DNA of 5,445 nucleotides, taken from NCBI GenBank assembly GCA_030626645.1, contig DAOUTP010000134.1, positions 1 to 5,445 on the forward strand. Reading direction: 5' to 3'. The position numbers and the translations under genes are program-made. The DNA comes from Candidatus Cloacimonadota bacterium (GTDB lineage Bacteria; Cloacimonadota; Cloacimonadia; Cloacimonadales; TCS61). Under the pieces are notes generated by a model. The model was not told where the DNA came from. It did no database searches and saw only the letters and a list, made by a program, of their open reading frames with translations. Within the stretch, counting starts at the first letter, position 1; each line of letters opens with the position of its first letter. This document shows positions 4,801 to 5,445 of the stretch, one piece after another.

Positions 4801-5445
4801 TCCCAATCCAAATCTCTGTTATTTAAATTTAATTCATTTATTTCTTTTTCATTATCTTCAGATTCCATTATGATTTTACTTTTATTATTATTTCTTTTTT
4901 CTAATATCAATAAACCAGACTTCCCTATTTTCACAATTGCTTGAATATAATCATTTCTTATTTCTTTTTCTGTTTTACCTTCCCAATAGATAGAACTTTT
5001 ATCTGGATAACCAATATTTCCCATATTCCATTGATATGAGTTCGTACCATTTGAATAATATTCGAGCTTATCTATAACCAAACTATCAGAAATACCCATA
5101 TAGGCAAGTGTCCTTGCAGTGGTGACTTGCATGGTTGGATATTCATCATCAAGAAATTCATAAAGTTTTTTAATTATTATCGGTTTGTATTTGTTGAAAT
5201 ATGAACTATCTGCATCTGTTACAGTATACTGACCTGCCATCTTATACCATTTAACATCTTCGGGTGATAACCCACCTTTGGGTTTATACCACCATTTTGA
5301 AATACCATAAATACCAAGTCTTTGAGTTGATTTTGTGCCATTTGTTATAAACTTATAATAAAATTCAATTTGTCTAACATCACCCCTCATAGTGTGCTCC
5401 CGAGATTCTAATTCCATTTTGTCAAAATCAATGGGAATACCTTTA
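4764..5445 (-). CDS. Hypothetical protein with HEAT-like helical repeats, 5'-partial
   Basis: The frame is open from the window's right edge to a TGA at 4766-4764. The first in-frame ATG is at 5417, giving 217 residues, but it has no Shine-Dalgarno sequence and the upstream codons (KGIPIDFDK) read as ordinary protein, so the real start is probably outside the window. Numbering from that Met, residues about 73-121 and 148-175 look like two HEAT-type helical hairpins: DDEYPTMQVTTARTLAYMG (90-108) and KEIRNDYIQAIVKIGKSG (151-168), each with the 'R/T..A...L..(M/I)G' pattern. Between them lies an aromatic, Asn/Gly-rich insert (120-147). The N-terminal part has beta-like stretches (QIEFYYKFI, 16-24) and a W/Y/G-rich segment (35-65). 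The C-terminus is acidic and polar (about 185-205). No catalytic motif is seen. HEAT repeats usually mediate protein contacts. Function is unknown; that it is coding is likely from the clean long frame and protein-like composition. Confidence 0.7.
   Translation of the reverse strand, partial: KGIPIDFDKMELESREHTMRGDVRQIEFYYKFITNGTKSTQRLGIYGISKWWYKPKGGLSPEDVKWYKMAGQYTVTDADSSYFNKYKPIIIKKLYEFLDDEYPTMQVTTARTLAYMGISDSLVIDKLEYYSNGTNSYQWNMGNIGYPDKSSIYWEGKTEKEIRNDYIQAIVKIGKSGLLILEKRNNNKSKIIMESEDNEKEINELNLNNRDLDWDYVSSNLPLSNI

Noticed and set aside
4837..4980. Three similar T-rich words (ATTTCTTTTTC and variants) as a tandem or regulatory repeat
   Set aside because: They lie within the minus-strand coding frame and correspond to Glu-Lys-Glu-Ile and Lys/Asn-rich codons at irregular spacing. 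Low-complexity coding sequence explains them.

Overview
The window looks like chromosomal DNA of an AT-rich, uncultured anaerobic bacterium. Two genes at the left encode exported proteins, several genes are preceded by clear Shine-Dalgarno sequences (AGGAG/AAGGAG), and the non-coding gaps hold dispersed-repeat-like sequence. The style resembles Cloacimonadota or another FCB-group relative. The strong Shine-Dalgarno sites argue against a typical Bacteroidota genome. This placement is an inference from style and is not proven by any marker in the window.

Layout. (1) Positions 1-1089, minus strand: the N-terminal 363 residues of a secreted multidomain protein of unknown function; its C-terminus lies beyond the left edge. 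(2) Positions 1090-1400: a 311-base divergent intergenic region. It holds a small inverted repeat, a structured repeat-like element of about 120 bp and weak promoter-like sequence. (3) Positions 1401-4800, plus strand: four genes that probably form one transcription unit. They are a SagB/ThcOx-type nitroreductase-fold flavoprotein, xseA (exonuclease VII large subunit), an exported family-10-like glycosidase (GHL10/DUF187, DigH/YngK type), and a small S4-domain RNA-binding protein resembling RqcP. The first three are tightly packed (15-bp gap, then an ATGA overlap). The fourth follows 74 bp later, behind a palindromic GC-rich repeat. (4) Positions 4764-5445, minus strand: the C-terminal part of an unrecognised protein with HEAT-like helical repeats. 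It converges on the S4 gene and overlaps its 3' end by 37 bp.

How the genes work together: the plus-strand set mixes DNA repair (XseA), cell-wall or glycan turnover (GHL10), redox chemistry (nitroreductase) and ribosome-associated RNA binding (S4). No shared pathway is evident, so it reads as a housekeeping operon of convenience. No xseB gene is visible beside xseA. I see no tRNA, rRNA, CRISPR array, transposase, phage gene or defence system, and I do not find a convincing new biological system here. The points most worth checking are the two repeat elements, the convergent gene overlap and the missing xseB.
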